DNA of 41,423 nucleotides from RGIG7300 sp045133915 (GCA_045133915.1 JBGUUX010000051.1:1-41423); one strand, 5' to 3'; counted from the stretch's first letter, positions 26,253-34,483 are shown. The notes: generated by a model not told the origin, from the sequence alone. Numbers and translations: made by a program.

Positions 26253-27274
26253 TATTTGTCCCCTCCGATCTTCTTCATTACTTTAACAATATTCATTGAT
26301 ATAGGACACTTAGCGAGACATCTGCCGCAACCTACGCAGCTAAAGAGACCGTCGTTGTTTTCGGGATAGTATACAAGCTTGTGCATAAATCTCTGACGGA
26401 ATCTTTCCTTCTGGCTGAGACGGTTGTTACCGTGAGCCATACGGGTAAACTCGGAATACATGCAGGAGTCCCAGCATCTGTAACGGATAACGCCGTTACC
26501 TGTGTTGAAGTCCTTGATGTCGTAACACTGACATGTGGGGCATACAAAGGTACATGTACCGCAGCCAAGACATGTCTGAGACATCTCGTCCCATACGGGA
26601 TTGTTCCACAGCTCCTCGGTCTTACCGCCACCGAAAGCATCGGTGGTAAGGTCAGCCAAGGGAAGCTTCTTCATGATCTCTGTGGTCTTAGCCTTCTGAG
26701 CATCAACCTCAGCGGTATCAGCATCCTCAGTAAGAGCTTCGATAGAAGCGAGGAACGCTTCACCCTTCTCGGTGTTAGCCTTGAAGAAGATGGCAGAGTC
26801 GGTCTTCCAAGCGGAAACGTCGCCTGCGGGCTCTGTAGCGTCTATACCGAAGGTGGTACAGAAGCAGGTCTCAGAGGGTCTGGTACAAGCCATAGACACG
26901 ATGATAGCGTGCTCACGGCGGGAAGCGTAGAAGGAGTCAACGGGCTCGGAGAGGAATACTCTGTCAAGAACCTCAAAGCTCTTAACGTCACAAGCGCGTA
27001 CACCGAAGATAACGAAATCCTCGGATTCCTTTCTTACGTCGATGATCTCGATGTTCTTACCCTCGGTCTTGAACTCCATTAAGTCCTCGGTCTGGGGGAA
27101 GAAGAGATCCTTGGGGCTTCTTACTGTATTGAGTGCATTGCTCCACTCAGTACCTTCTGCCCACTTAGCGTACTTTGCAGAACCGTCCTTCTGATCTACG
27201 GGGAGATAGAGGGTCTTTGTGTCGGCTACTGCAGCAAAAAACTTATTAAGATTGTCAAGAGAAAGCTTACGCAT
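26252..27274 (-). CDS. flxB: FlxB-like electron-transfer subunit with two [4Fe-4S] clusters
   Basis: A 340-residue protein of the FlxB/anaerobic sulfite reductase A type. The first two thirds contain FGVRACDVKSFEVLDRVFL, characteristic of this family, and an internal Cys pair (SETCFCTTFG). The C-terminal third has CLGCGTCTFVCPTCQC and CVGCGRCLAKCP for two [4Fe-4S] clusters, separated by YRCWDSCMYSEFTRMA. It should pass electrons from FlxA towards FlxC/FlxD. The ATG at 27274, with GAGAGGTG upstream, is preferred over an in-frame start at 27310 that lies deep inside the upstream gene. It overlaps flxC by eight bases and flxA by one. Confidence 0.84.
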   Translation of the reverse strand: MRKLSLDNLNKFFAAVADTKTLYLPVDQKDGSAKYAKWAEGTEWSNALNTVRSPKDLFFPQTEDLMEFKTEGKNIEIIDVRKESEDFVIFGVRACDVKSFEVLDRVFLSEPVDSFYASRREHAIIVSMACTRPSETCFCTTFGIDATEPAGDVSAWKTDSAIFFKANTEKGEAFLASIEALTEDADTAEVDAQKAKTTEIMKKLPLADLTTDAFGGGKTEELWNNPVWDEMSQTCLGCGTCTFVCPTCQCYDIKDFNTGNGVIRYRCWDSCMYSEFTRMAHGNNRLSQKERFRQRFMHKLVYYPENNDGLFSCVGCGRCLAKCPISMNIVKVMKKIGGDK

Positions 27275-28259
27275 CGTTTTCACCTCTCTCAAAAACTTCG
27301 CCGGGCTCAAGGTCGCCTTCGGTATAATTTACAAGGGGAGCACGGCTGCCAACCTCAGCACCTGCCTGATACTCACCGTAGCACTCGTTCATATCCTTGA
27401 TGAACTTACGGTTGAGAAGGTGGAGAGGAATGTTCTGGGGACATACTCTGGAGCACTCACCGCAGTCGGTACAACGACCTGCTACGTGGAATGCACGGAT
27501 GATGTGGAACATCTGCTCCTCAAATGAGTTTACAGGAGCCTTGTTCTCTACACCGGAGTTAGGGTTGTCAAACACGCACTTTTCGCAAGTACATGCGGGA
27601 CAAGCATCACGGCAAGCGTTGCAACGGATACAACGGGAGAGTTCACCCTGCCAGAAAGCAAATCTTTCATCGGGAGTCATAGCCTCAAGTGCTGCAACCT
27701 CGTCAAAACGTGCGGAGTCGATAACCTCGCCGTCCTCGCCCATGAGCTCGTCGTAAGCAACACACTTCTTGCTCTTGCAGTTGATACATCTCTCTGCCAT
27801 AACGTCAGCGTAATCTACCTTAACGGTGCCGTCGTAGAGAGTGTCAACGTACATTGCATCATCCTTATAATCGATAGATACGATGCCGTCTACCTTGTTC
27901 TTAAGCTTAACTGCATCAGCCATACCCTCACAACCGATACCAACCGCATAAACCTTTTCACGGTCAAAACGGTGCTCGGTGAGAAGCTGGTTGAAGCTGT
28001 AGCTGTCGCAGGGCTTGAGGAATACAAGGATCTTACCCTCGAGCTTCTTGGTCTTTGCAACAAGATACTTAGAGAAGTTAGCTCCACAGAAATCGTTGTA
28101 AACAAAGCCGTTATTTATCTCATCCTCGGTGGTGAAAACTGCGGGAGTGATATCGTAATCGAACTCACCCTTCTTCCAGCCGAGAACTGCGGAAACTGTT
28201 CCGTTATTAAGAAGGCTAACTGCCTTTTCGATCAGCTGATCGCGAGTTATCTTTTGCAT
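27267..28259 (-). CDS. flxC: FlxC-like electron-transfer subunit with two [4Fe-4S] clusters
   Basis: A 330-residue Fe-S protein of the same electron-transfer module. The N-terminal half has LVFLKPCDSYSFNQLL and VGIGCEGMADAV, similar in layout to the corresponding region of FlxB and of F420-type hydrogenase beta domains. A Cys pair is in RCINCKSKKC. The C-terminal half has CIRCNACRDACPACTC and CTDCGECSRVCP, two [4Fe-4S] sites. GGAGG lies before the ATG and the gene overlaps flxD by 13 bases and flxB by eight. The assignment to FlxC is based on domain order and neighbours; similarity between FlxB and FlxC means the two names could be interchanged. Confidence 0.82.
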   Translation of the reverse strand: MQKITRDQLIEKAVSLLNNGTVSAVLGWKKGEFDYDITPAVFTTEDEINNGFVYNDFCGANFSKYLVAKTKKLEGKILVFLKPCDSYSFNQLLTEHRFDREKVYAVGIGCEGMADAVKLKNKVDGIVSIDYKDDAMYVDTLYDGTVKVDYADVMAERCINCKSKKCVAYDELMGEDGEVIDSARFDEVAALEAMTPDERFAFWQGELSRCIRCNACRDACPACTCEKCVFDNPNSGVENKAPVNSFEEQMFHIIRAFHVAGRCTDCGECSRVCPQNIPLHLLNRKFIKDMNECYGEYQAGAEVGSRAPLVNYTEGDLEPGEVFERGENDA

Positions 28260-28681
28260 CTCAGATCCTCCAATCTCTTATTTTCGCCAAGGGCTGTTAC
28301 CTGAGCTACAAAGTCATTCATTGTAGCGGCAAACTTAGCACCTTCAGCCGCAGAAACCCATTCTACACGGGTACGCTCTCTCTCGATGCCGAGGTAATCG
28401 AGCATGGAGAAGAGCATTGCCATACGGCGGCGTGTATAGTAGTTACCGGAGGTGTAGTGGCAGTCACCGGGATGGCAACCGCAGAGGATTACACCGTCGG
28501 CACCGCGCTGGAAAGCACGGAGAATAAACATAGGATTAACACGGCAGGAGCAGGGTACACGGATGATCTTAACGTCTGCAGGATAGTTAAGACGGTTGTT
28601 ACCTGCAAGGTCTGCGCCTGCATATGAACACCAGTTGCAGCAGAATGCAACTATCAAAGGCTTATATTCTTTCATTTGCAT
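28247..28681 (-). CDS. flxD: MvhD/FlxD-like [2Fe-2S] protein
   Basis: A 144-residue protein of the MvhD family, which passes electrons from an oxidising partner (hydrogenase in methanogens, Flx here) to HdrA. The N-terminal FCCNWCSYAGADLAG and IRVPCSCRVNPMFIL, then CGCHPGDCHY, supply the conserved cysteines of the [2Fe-2S] site. The end has WVSAAEGAKFAATMNDF, typical of the family. GGAGGT nine bases upstream supports the ATG at 28681. It overlaps the hdrA stop by ten bases, so the two proteins are coupled, as expected for direct partners. Confidence 0.93.
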   Translation of the reverse strand: MQMKEYKPLIVAFCCNWCSYAGADLAGNNRLNYPADVKIIRVPCSCRVNPMFILRAFQRGADGVILCGCHPGDCHYTSGNYYTRRRMAMLFSMLDYLGIERERTRVEWVSAAEGAKFAATMNDFVAQVTALGENKRLEDLRCKR

Positions 28682-30666
28682 ATTGCGTCTACCTCCGCCA
28701 TAATCTGATTATTTGCAAATCCGCGAAGATCCATTGCTCCGCTGGGACATGCAACTGTACAACAACCGCAACCCTGACATACTGCGGGATTTACAGAAGC
28801 AACTCTTCTTACCTGAGTGGTTCTGTCGGGCATACGGAATTCTTTGTCTGTGTAAGTAATAGCACCGTAAGGACATACTCTCTCACAGGAGGAGCAGCCG
28901 TTACACATCATCTCGTTGGAGCTTGCTACGCAGGGGTTACCTGTAAGCTTATCCTTGCAGAGAAGGCCTATTACCTTGGAAGCTGCCGCGCCTGCCTGAG
29001 AAACGGTCTCGGGAATATCCTTGGGACCCTGACAAGCACCGGAGAGGAACACACCTGCTGTGGGGCTCTCTACGGGACGGAGCTTGGGATGAGCTTCTGT
29101 AAAGAAGTCGTTGGTATCCATACTTGCTGTAAGCATGGTTGCAAGGGGTCTTGCAGACTTGTCGGGTTCGATAGCAGCTGCAAGAACTACAAGGTCAGCG
29201 TCGATATGAAGCTGCTTGTTAGAGATAAGGTCGGAAGCCTGTACCTTAAGTACGTCGCCTTCGGGAGTGATCTTACCAACCATACCCTTGATATAGTTTA
29301 CACCGTATTCCTCAACGGCACGGCGGTAGAACTCATCAAAGTTCTTACCGGGAGTACGAACGTCGATATAGAATACGTAAACTTCGGTGTCGGGATACTT
29401 GTCACGGGTAAGCATAGCGTGCTTAGCTGTGTACATACAGCAGATCTTGGAACAGTATTCCTTACCCTTTTCTGCGCAGGAAGCACAACGTGAGCCTACG
29501 CACTGTACAAATACGATCTTGTGGGGATGCTTGCCGTCGGAGGGACGAAGGAGCTTACCTGCGGTAGGACCTGCAGCGTTTGTAAGTCTCTCAAACTCAA
29601 GGGATGTGATAACGTCCTTAGACTGGTTGTAAGCATACTCATCAAACTTGTCCATGCTGATGGGGTTAAAGCCGGTAGCAACTACGATAGCGCCGTACTT
29701 TTCCTCGATGAACTGATCCTTCTGAGTATAGTCGATAGCACCAGCGCCGCAAACCTTGGAGCAAAGTCCGCACTTGCCCTTCTTGAGCATTGTACAAGCG
29801 CCGGCATCAATGGTAGCAACCTTGGGTACTGCCTGTGCAAAGGGAATGTAGATAGCGCTGCGGTTGTCCATACCCATATTGAACTCGTTGGGGTTCTTCT
29901 TCATGGGACACTTGTCAACACAGTCGCCACAACCTGTACACTTGTTCTCGTCAACAAATCTTGCCTTCTTCTTGATAGTAACGTCAAAGTTACCAACGAA
30001 GCCCTTAACCTCGGTTACCTCGCTGTAGGAGAAGATACGGATCTTCTCGTGCTGAGCAACGTCAACCATCTTAGGAGTAAGGATACATGCCGCACAGTCA
30101 AGTGTGGGGAATGTCTTGTCAAGCTGAGCCATCTTACCACCGATGGTGGGCTTGGTCTCAACGATGTCTACGGGGAAGCCTGCATCTGCGATATCAAGAG
30201 CAGTCTGGATACCTGCGATACCGCCGCCGATAACGAGAGCTCTCTTTGTAACGGGGGATTCACCGGGAGTAAGGGGAGTGTTAAGGTTAACCTTGGCAAC
30301 AGCAGCCTTACCGAGGATGATAGCCTTCTCGGTACCTACGGGCATTTCCTTATGTACCCAAGAGCACTGCTCACGGATGTTTGCAATTTCTACCATGTAG
30401 GGGTTAAGACCTGCGGCAGCTGCAGTCTTACGGAAGGTAGCCTCGTGCATACGGGGAGAACAGGAACAAACTACGATACCTGTGAGCTTGTGTTCCTTAA
30501 CGGCATCAATGATCATGTTCTGGCCTGCCTGAGAACACATATACTGATAATCGGTGGAGAAAACGACACCGGGCTCAAGCTTAAGTGCCTCTGCTACAGC
30601 CTTTACATCAACAGTACCTGCGATGTTAGAACCGCACCAGCAGACAAAAACGCCAATTCTCTGCAT
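28672..30666 (-). CDS. hdrA: Heterodisulfide reductase-like flavoprotein subunit A (HdrA)
   Basis: A 664-residue Fe-S flavoprotein, the site of flavin-based electron bifurcation in characterised Hdr complexes. The N-terminal domain has VCWCGSN and CSCSPRMHE. The FAD-binding thioredoxin-reductase-like domain starts with RALVIGGGIAGIQTAL, followed by ETKPTIGGKMAQLDKTFPT and CAACILTPKM. An inserted ferredoxin-like part has CTGCGDCVDKCP and CGLCSKVCGAGAI. The C-terminal ferredoxin domain has CNGCSSCERVCPYGAI and CQGCGCCTVACPSGAM. Length and order match HdrA. Whether it bifurcates to ferredoxin here is inferred from the family. It lies 15 bases after hdrC and overlaps flxD. Confidence 0.95.
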   Translation of the reverse strand: MQRIGVFVCWCGSNIAGTVDVKAVAEALKLEPGVVFSTDYQYMCSQAGQNMIIDAVKEHKLTGIVVCSCSPRMHEATFRKTAAAAGLNPYMVEIANIREQCSWVHKEMPVGTEKAIILGKAAVAKVNLNTPLTPGESPVTKRALVIGGGIAGIQTALDIADAGFPVDIVETKPTIGGKMAQLDKTFPTLDCAACILTPKMVDVAQHEKIRIFSYSEVTEVKGFVGNFDVTIKKKARFVDENKCTGCGDCVDKCPMKKNPNEFNMGMDNRSAIYIPFAQAVPKVATIDAGACTMLKKGKCGLCSKVCGAGAIDYTQKDQFIEEKYGAIVVATGFNPISMDKFDEYAYNQSKDVITSLEFERLTNAAGPTAGKLLRPSDGKHPHKIVFVQCVGSRCASCAEKGKEYCSKICCMYTAKHAMLTRDKYPDTEVYVFYIDVRTPGKNFDEFYRRAVEEYGVNYIKGMVGKITPEGDVLKVQASDLISNKQLHIDADLVVLAAAIEPDKSARPLATMLTASMDTNDFFTEAHPKLRPVESPTAGVFLSGACQGPKDIPETVSQAGAAASKVIGLLCKDKLTGNPCVASSNEMMCNGCSSCERVCPYGAITYTDKEFRMPDRTTQVRRVASVNPAVCQGCGCCTVACPSGAMDLRGFANNQIMAEVDAICK

Positions 30667-30681
30667 ATTCGTTTTTCCTCC

Positions 30682-31068
30682 TTACTTAGTGTATTTTCTG
30701 AATGCGCTGACGAGAAGCTGCTGAGGAGTATCTTCGTCAACAAATGCGGGAACGTCATTGGGAGTCATACGGTTAGCTCCCTGCTTTCTGATTGCAGAAA
30801 GTCTTACTGCCTCGATAAGCTTTGCGGGCTCAACGCCTCTGGGGCATCTCTCAACACAAGCAAAGCAGGTAAGGCACTTATAGAGAGATTCGGACTCAAG
30901 AAGGGGTTCAATATCACCTGTATCCACCATGTTTACAAACTGGTGAGGATGATACTCCATCTCGTCGTAAGCAGGGCAGGTACCGGAGCACTTACCGCAC
31001 TTCATGCACTTCTTGGGATTTACTCCTGCACGGAGTACGATCTCTTCGCGAAGGTTTTTCTTATTCAT
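30682..31068 (-). CDS. hdrC: Heterodisulfide reductase-like subunit C (HdrC)
   Basis: A 128-residue ferredoxin-like subunit with two [4Fe-4S] sites: C21-x2-C24-x2-C27-x3-C31 (CMKCGKCSGTC) and C65-x2-C68-x2-C71-x3-C75 (CLTCFACVERCP). In Hdr complexes it links HdrA to the HdrB active site. It overlaps the 3' end of hdrB by eight bases, and the AAGGAGG ribosome site lies within the hdrB coding region. The small size is normal for bacterial HdrC; no membrane part is present. Confidence 0.92.
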   Translation of the reverse strand: MNKKNLREEIVLRAGVNPKKCMKCGKCSGTCPAYDEMEYHPHQFVNMVDTGDIEPLLESESLYKCLTCFACVERCPRGVEPAKLIEAVRLSAIRKQGANRMTPNDVPAFVDEDTPQQLLVSAFRKYTK

Positions 31069-31852
31069 TTACATCCTCCTTAACGCCAAGTGCTTCGGCC
31101 AGCAGTTCTGTAAAGTAAACTACGGGGATATCAGCACCGTTCTTAATAAGGTTGTATTTGCAGAGAGGACAAGCTGTGATAATCATCTCAGCACCCTGTG
31201 CCTTTGCGTTATCTACAACAGCGTTGCTTCTCTTCTTTGCAAGCTCGGGGCTCTCCATTGCAATATAGCCGCCGCAACACTCGTTACGGTTAGCGTATAC
31301 AACAGGGGTAGCGCCGATAGCCTTGATGAAATCCTCCATGATGGTGGGGTTTTCAGGATCGTCCATACCCATAACGGTGTTGGGACGAAGAAGCAGACAA
31401 CCGTAGTAAGCGGCGATCTTCTTACCCTTAAGAGGATTAACTACCTTTTCTTTTAATGCATCGTAACCAACTACGTCACGGAGCATTTCAAGGTAATGAT
31501 AAACCTCTGTCTCACCGTTATAGTCGGTTTCCTCTGACATATAGCGGTTTACCTTGTCGGCAAACTCTTTATCAGTCTGCATAGCGTGGTTGGTCTGCTT
31601 GATAACGTTGTGACAAGCGGAGCAAACGCTTACAAGACCCTGGCCCTTGCTCTGTGCGTCCTTAAGTGCACGAACAGAGGAGAGCTTTGTGGCAACCTCG
31701 TCACGGGATGTGGTGAACACACCGCCGCAGCACTGCCAATTTTCGATTTCTTCCAGGCAAACACCAAGAGCTTCGGCAGACTTTCTTGCGTACATGTCAA
31801 GATCTTTAGCCTTGTTCTTTAAGGTGCAACCGGGAAAATAACTGAACTTCAT
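31061..31852 (-). CDS. hdrB: Heterodisulfide reductase-like subunit B with two complete CCG domains (HdrB)
   Basis: A 263-residue subunit that in methanogens carries two non-cubane [4Fe-4S] clusters. Both CCG (cysteine-rich) domains are complete: C9 (YFPGCTLK), CCGGVF and CSACHN in the first, and YYGCLLLRP, ECCGGYIAM and CPLCKYN in the second. It could therefore perform disulfide chemistry or hand electron pairs to the fumarate reductase subunits in the same operon. It starts 14 bases after fumC and overlaps hdrC. The true acceptor is unknown; fumarate via the Frd pair is my inference from co-operonic position. Confidence 0.92.
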   Translation of the reverse strand: MKFSYFPGCTLKNKAKDLDMYARKSAEALGVCLEEIENWQCCGGVFTTSRDEVATKLSSVRALKDAQSKGQGLVSVCSACHNVIKQTNHAMQTDKEFADKVNRYMSEETDYNGETEVYHYLEMLRDVVGYDALKEKVVNPLKGKKIAAYYGCLLLRPNTVMGMDDPENPTIMEDFIKAIGATPVVYANRNECCGGYIAMESPELAKKRSNAVVDNAKAQGAEMIITACPLCKYNLIKNGADIPVVYFTELLAEALGVKEDVNE

Positions 31853-31866
31853 TTATATACCTCCGA

Positions 31867-33243
31867 TTAAACCATTTCTTCGGGATGGAATACTTCGTCA
31901 AATCTCTCTGCGGTAAGGAATCCGAGCTCTACGCAAGCTTCCTTAAGGGAGATGTTATCCTTATAAGCCTTCTTTGCTGTCTTAGCTGCGTTTTCGTAAC
32001 CGATATAGGGGTTAAGAGCAGTAACAAGCATGAGGGAGTTGTGGAGATTGTGGTGCATCTTTTCCTTGTTAGCCTTGATACCAACTGCACAGTTGTTATT
32101 AAAGGAAACGATAGCCTCTGCAAGCAGTCTTGCGGACTGGAGGAAGTTGTAGATACATACGGGCATGAATACGTTAAGCTCAAAGTTACCCTGAGATGCA
32201 GCCATAGAAACTGCAACGTCGTTACCCATAACCTGAACTGCAACCATTGTTACAGCCTCGCACTGGGTGGGGTTAACCTTGCCGGGCATGATGGAAGAGC
32301 CGGGCTCGTTTTCGGGAATGAAGATCTCACCGAGACCGTCACGGGGACCGGATGCAAGCCATCTAACGTCGTTTGCTATCTTCATCATGTCAGCTGCAAG
32401 AGCCTTGATTGCGCCGTGAGCAAATACCAGCTCGTCCTTGGAGGTAAGAGCGTGGAACTTGTTGCCTGCGGTGATAAAGGGCTTACCTGTGATCTCTGCA
32501 ACCTTAGCTGCAACTGTTGTATCAAAGCCCTTAGGGGTGTTAAGACCTGTACCTACTGCAGTACCGCCAAGCGCAAGCTCGTAGAGAGGCTTGATTGCGA
32601 GACGGATAAGTTCAACGTCTCTCTCAAGAGAGCTTCTCCAGCCGCTGATCTCCTGGCTGAAGGTGATGGGGGTAGCATCCTGAAGATGGGTACGGCCGCT
32701 CTTTACGATACCTTCGTTTTCAGCCTCAAGGCGCTTGAAGGTCTCGATAAGCATTTCTGCTGCGGGAACAAGCTTATCCTCGAGAGCAATAACAGCAGCG
32801 ATATGCATTGCTGTGGGGAAGGTGTCGTTGGAGGACTGGCTCATGTTAACGTCATCGTTGGGATGAAGCAGCTTCTTACCGAGGATCTGATTACCGCGGT
32901 TAGCAATAACCTCGTTAGAGTTCATGTTGGACTGTGTACCGCTGCCTGTCTGCCATACAACGAGAGGGAAGTTGTCCATAAGTTCGCCTGCGGAAACCTC
33001 GTCGCAAGCCTGTGCGATAGCACCGAGCTTTTCGTCGGTCATCTTCTCGGGCTTGAGAATGTTGTTTGCCATAGCGGCAGCCTTCTTGAGAATGCCGAAG
33101 GCGTGTACGATTTCACGGGGCATTGTTTCGATGCCTACACCGATGGGGAAGTTCATTGAGCTTCTCTGTGTCTGAGCAGCCCACAGCTTATCAGCAGGAA
33201 CCTTAACCTCACCCATGGAGTCATGTTCGATACGGTATTCCAT
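31867..33243 (-). CDS. fumC: Class II fumarase
   Basis: A 458-residue iron-independent fumarate hydratase interconverting malate and fumarate. The N-terminus (YRIEHDSMGEVKVP, then AQTQRS) is typical. Further motifs are QTGSGTQSNMNSNEV, the SGRTHLQDATPI region with the active-site His, and the superfamily signature GSSIMPGKVNPTQCE. The length is that of FumC rather than of aspartase (about 470), and the neighbours (malate dehydrogenase, fumarate reductase) favour fumarase, though aspartase shares these motifs. It lies 25 bases after the malate dehydrogenase gene with AAAGGAAA before the ATG. Confidence 0.92.
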   Translation of the reverse strand: MEYRIEHDSMGEVKVPADKLWAAQTQRSSMNFPIGVGIETMPREIVHAFGILKKAAAMANNILKPEKMTDEKLGAIAQACDEVSAGELMDNFPLVVWQTGSGTQSNMNSNEVIANRGNQILGKKLLHPNDDVNMSQSSNDTFPTAMHIAAVIALEDKLVPAAEMLIETFKRLEAENEGIVKSGRTHLQDATPITFSQEISGWRSSLERDVELIRLAIKPLYELALGGTAVGTGLNTPKGFDTTVAAKVAEITGKPFITAGNKFHALTSKDELVFAHGAIKALAADMMKIANDVRWLASGPRDGLGEIFIPENEPGSSIMPGKVNPTQCEAVTMVAVQVMGNDVAVSMAASQGNFELNVFMPVCIYNFLQSARLLAEAIVSFNNNCAVGIKANKEKMHHNLHNSLMLVTALNPYIGYENAAKTAKKAYKDNISLKEACVELGFLTAERFDEVFHPEEMV

Positions 33244-33268
33244 AGTTTCTATTTCCTTTCAGTTGTGA

Positions 33269-34222
33269 TTAAAAATTAACGCTGTTTATGATGCCCTTGA
33301 GGCAGTCAGCGGAATGATGAAGTGCCTTGATCTCAGCGTCGTTGAGGGGAAGCATTACCTTAGAGTGTGCGCCCTTCTGACCTACGATGTTGAGAAGCGA
33401 GAGACAAACGTCATCGATACCGTACTCACCGTGCATCATGGTGGATACGGTCATTGTGGTGTCAATACCGGAAAGCAGACACTTACATACGTGACATACA
33501 GAGATGGACACGGCATAGAAGGTAGCGCCCTTACGCTGGATAACGCTTGCACCGGAGTTACGAACATAATCCTCGATATCAGATTCGCTGAATGCGGGAT
33601 AGATGGTGTGAGCAGAACCGAGGTTCTTTACGGAAGCGCCAAAGTCCTTTGCGGGAACGTTAGAAACGTTAGCAAGAGACCAAGGAATAAAGCAGGAATC
33701 ACCGTGCTCACCGAGGACATATGCGTGAACGTTCTTCTGGCTGATGTTGTAGTACTCTGCAATTCTCGCACGGAGTCTTGCGGTGTCAAGGATAGTACCC
33801 GAACCGATTATACGCTCTTCAGGGATGTTGGTGTACTTGTGGAACGCATATGTAAGAATGTCAACAGGGTTACTTACAAGTACGTATGTAGCGTCGGGAG
33901 CGTGCTTTGTGATCTCCTGTGCTACGCCCTTGATCATGTCTACGTTGATCTGTGCAAGGTCAAGACGAGACTGACCTGCTTTTCTCGGGATACCGGAGGT
34001 GATAACAACGATGTCGGAGCCCTTAGCATCTTCATAGGAGCCTGCGTATACCTGAGAGGGGTTGCAGAAGGGAATACCCTGTCTGATATCAAGCGCCTCG
34101 CCGATAGCCTTCTCTCCGTTGATGTCGATCATAACAACCTCAGAAGCAATACCCTGGGTTATCATGGTGTAAGCAATGGTAGAACCAACGCTTCCGGAAC
34201 CGATGATTGTGATTTTGTTCAT
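33269..34222 (-). CDS. mdh: Malate/lactate dehydrogenase family, probable malate dehydrogenase, copy 1
   Basis: A 317-residue NAD-dependent dehydrogenase. The Rossmann motif is IGSGSVGST and Asp33 (MIDIN) favours NAD over NADP. Catalytic residues are Asp146 and Arg149 (ILDTARLR) and His173 (GEHGDS). The overall sequence is lactate-dehydrogenase-like, but the residue matching LDH Gln102 is Arg80 (GIPRKAGQSR), the residue that gives oxaloacetate/malate specificity in this family. A threonine typical of LDH is kept in KGATFYAV, so the specificity call is not absolute. It is the first gene of the fumarate-reductase operon and precedes fumC, which fits malate formation. Automatic annotation would probably call it L-lactate dehydrogenase. 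Confidence 0.85.
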   Translation of the reverse strand: MNKITIIGSGSVGSTIAYTMITQGIASEVVMIDINGEKAIGEALDIRQGIPFCNPSQVYAGSYEDAKGSDIVVITSGIPRKAGQSRLDLAQINVDMIKGVAQEITKHAPDATYVLVSNPVDILTYAFHKYTNIPEERIIGSGTILDTARLRARIAEYYNISQKNVHAYVLGEHGDSCFIPWSLANVSNVPAKDFGASVKNLGSAHTIYPAFSESDIEDYVRNSGASVIQRKGATFYAVSISVCHVCKCLLSGIDTTMTVSTMMHGEYGIDDVCLSLLNIVGQKGAHSKVMLPLNDAEIKALHHSADCLKGIINSVNF

Positions 34223-34274
34223 TCGAAAGTCCTCATTTCATTTATTTTGATATTGTTTTGAACGTGGCGGATTG

Positions 34275-34336
34275 TCCCGATCACTTGGTTTAGACAGGAG
34301 ATCAGACCGTATGAATCGGGAGGAGCATTAACTCCT
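34275..34336 (-). promoter_or_regulatory. Structured 5' leader of the fumarate-reductase operon
   Basis: The region from the predicted start near 34365 to the ATG at 34222 is about 143 bases and non-coding. It can fold into AGGAG/CTCCT (34321-34336) next to a closing stem TCCCGAT (34275-34281) / ATCGGGA (34315-34321) that encloses about 33 bases. No T-run follows, so it is not a plain terminator. I do not recognise a known riboswitch class. Confidence 0.4.
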
Positions 34337-34345
34337 GAAACAGTT

Positions 34346-34363
34346 TTGTTAAATAAATAACTA
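34346..34363. promoter_or_regulatory. Rex-like operator at the start of the fumarate-reductase operon
   Basis: TTGTTAA-ATAA-ATAACTA matches the Rex consensus TTGTTAAnnnnTTAACAA at 12 of 14 defined positions, with the right spacer. It covers about +2 to +19 relative to the predicted start, a place where a bound repressor would block transcription. Rex responds to the NADH/NAD+ ratio and controls fermentation genes in Firmicutes, which fits the genes below. No rex gene is in this window. Confidence 0.6.
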
Positions 34364-34371
34364 ACCATCTT

Positions 34372-34400
34372 ATTATAACATAAACAGAAACAATAATCAA
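34372..34400 (-). promoter_or_regulatory. Promoter of the mdh-fumC-hdr-flx-frd operon (TTGATT-17-TATAAT)
   Basis: On the minus strand TTGATT (34400-34395) and TATAAT (34377-34372) are separated by 17 bases. The predicted start is near 34365. No terminator was found between this point and 21825, so the eleven genes down to the AspT-like transporter probably form one transcript of about 12.5 kb. Confidence 0.8.
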
Positions 34401-34463
34401 CATTTTATGCACTTTTTGAGTTAATAAATTCTATCAAAAATGTGAACTTTTTAACCTAGTTAC

Positions 34464-34475
34464 TGTTATATAACA
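34464..34475. promoter_or_regulatory. Perfect 12-base palindrome upstream of the promoter
   Basis: TGTTATATAACA is a perfect palindrome about 65 bases upstream of the -35 box. Its half-site spacing differs from Rex. It resembles the core of the palindrome at 596-610. A role as regulator site is possible but unproven; the rest of the interval 34401-34483 is plain AT-rich DNA. Confidence 0.3.
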
Positions 34476-34483
34476 CCAATATC

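Noticed and set aside
31885..33159. Open frame of 424 codons opposite fumC
   Set aside because: Antisense shadow of a clear class II fumarase; no motif, no promoter and no ribosome site.
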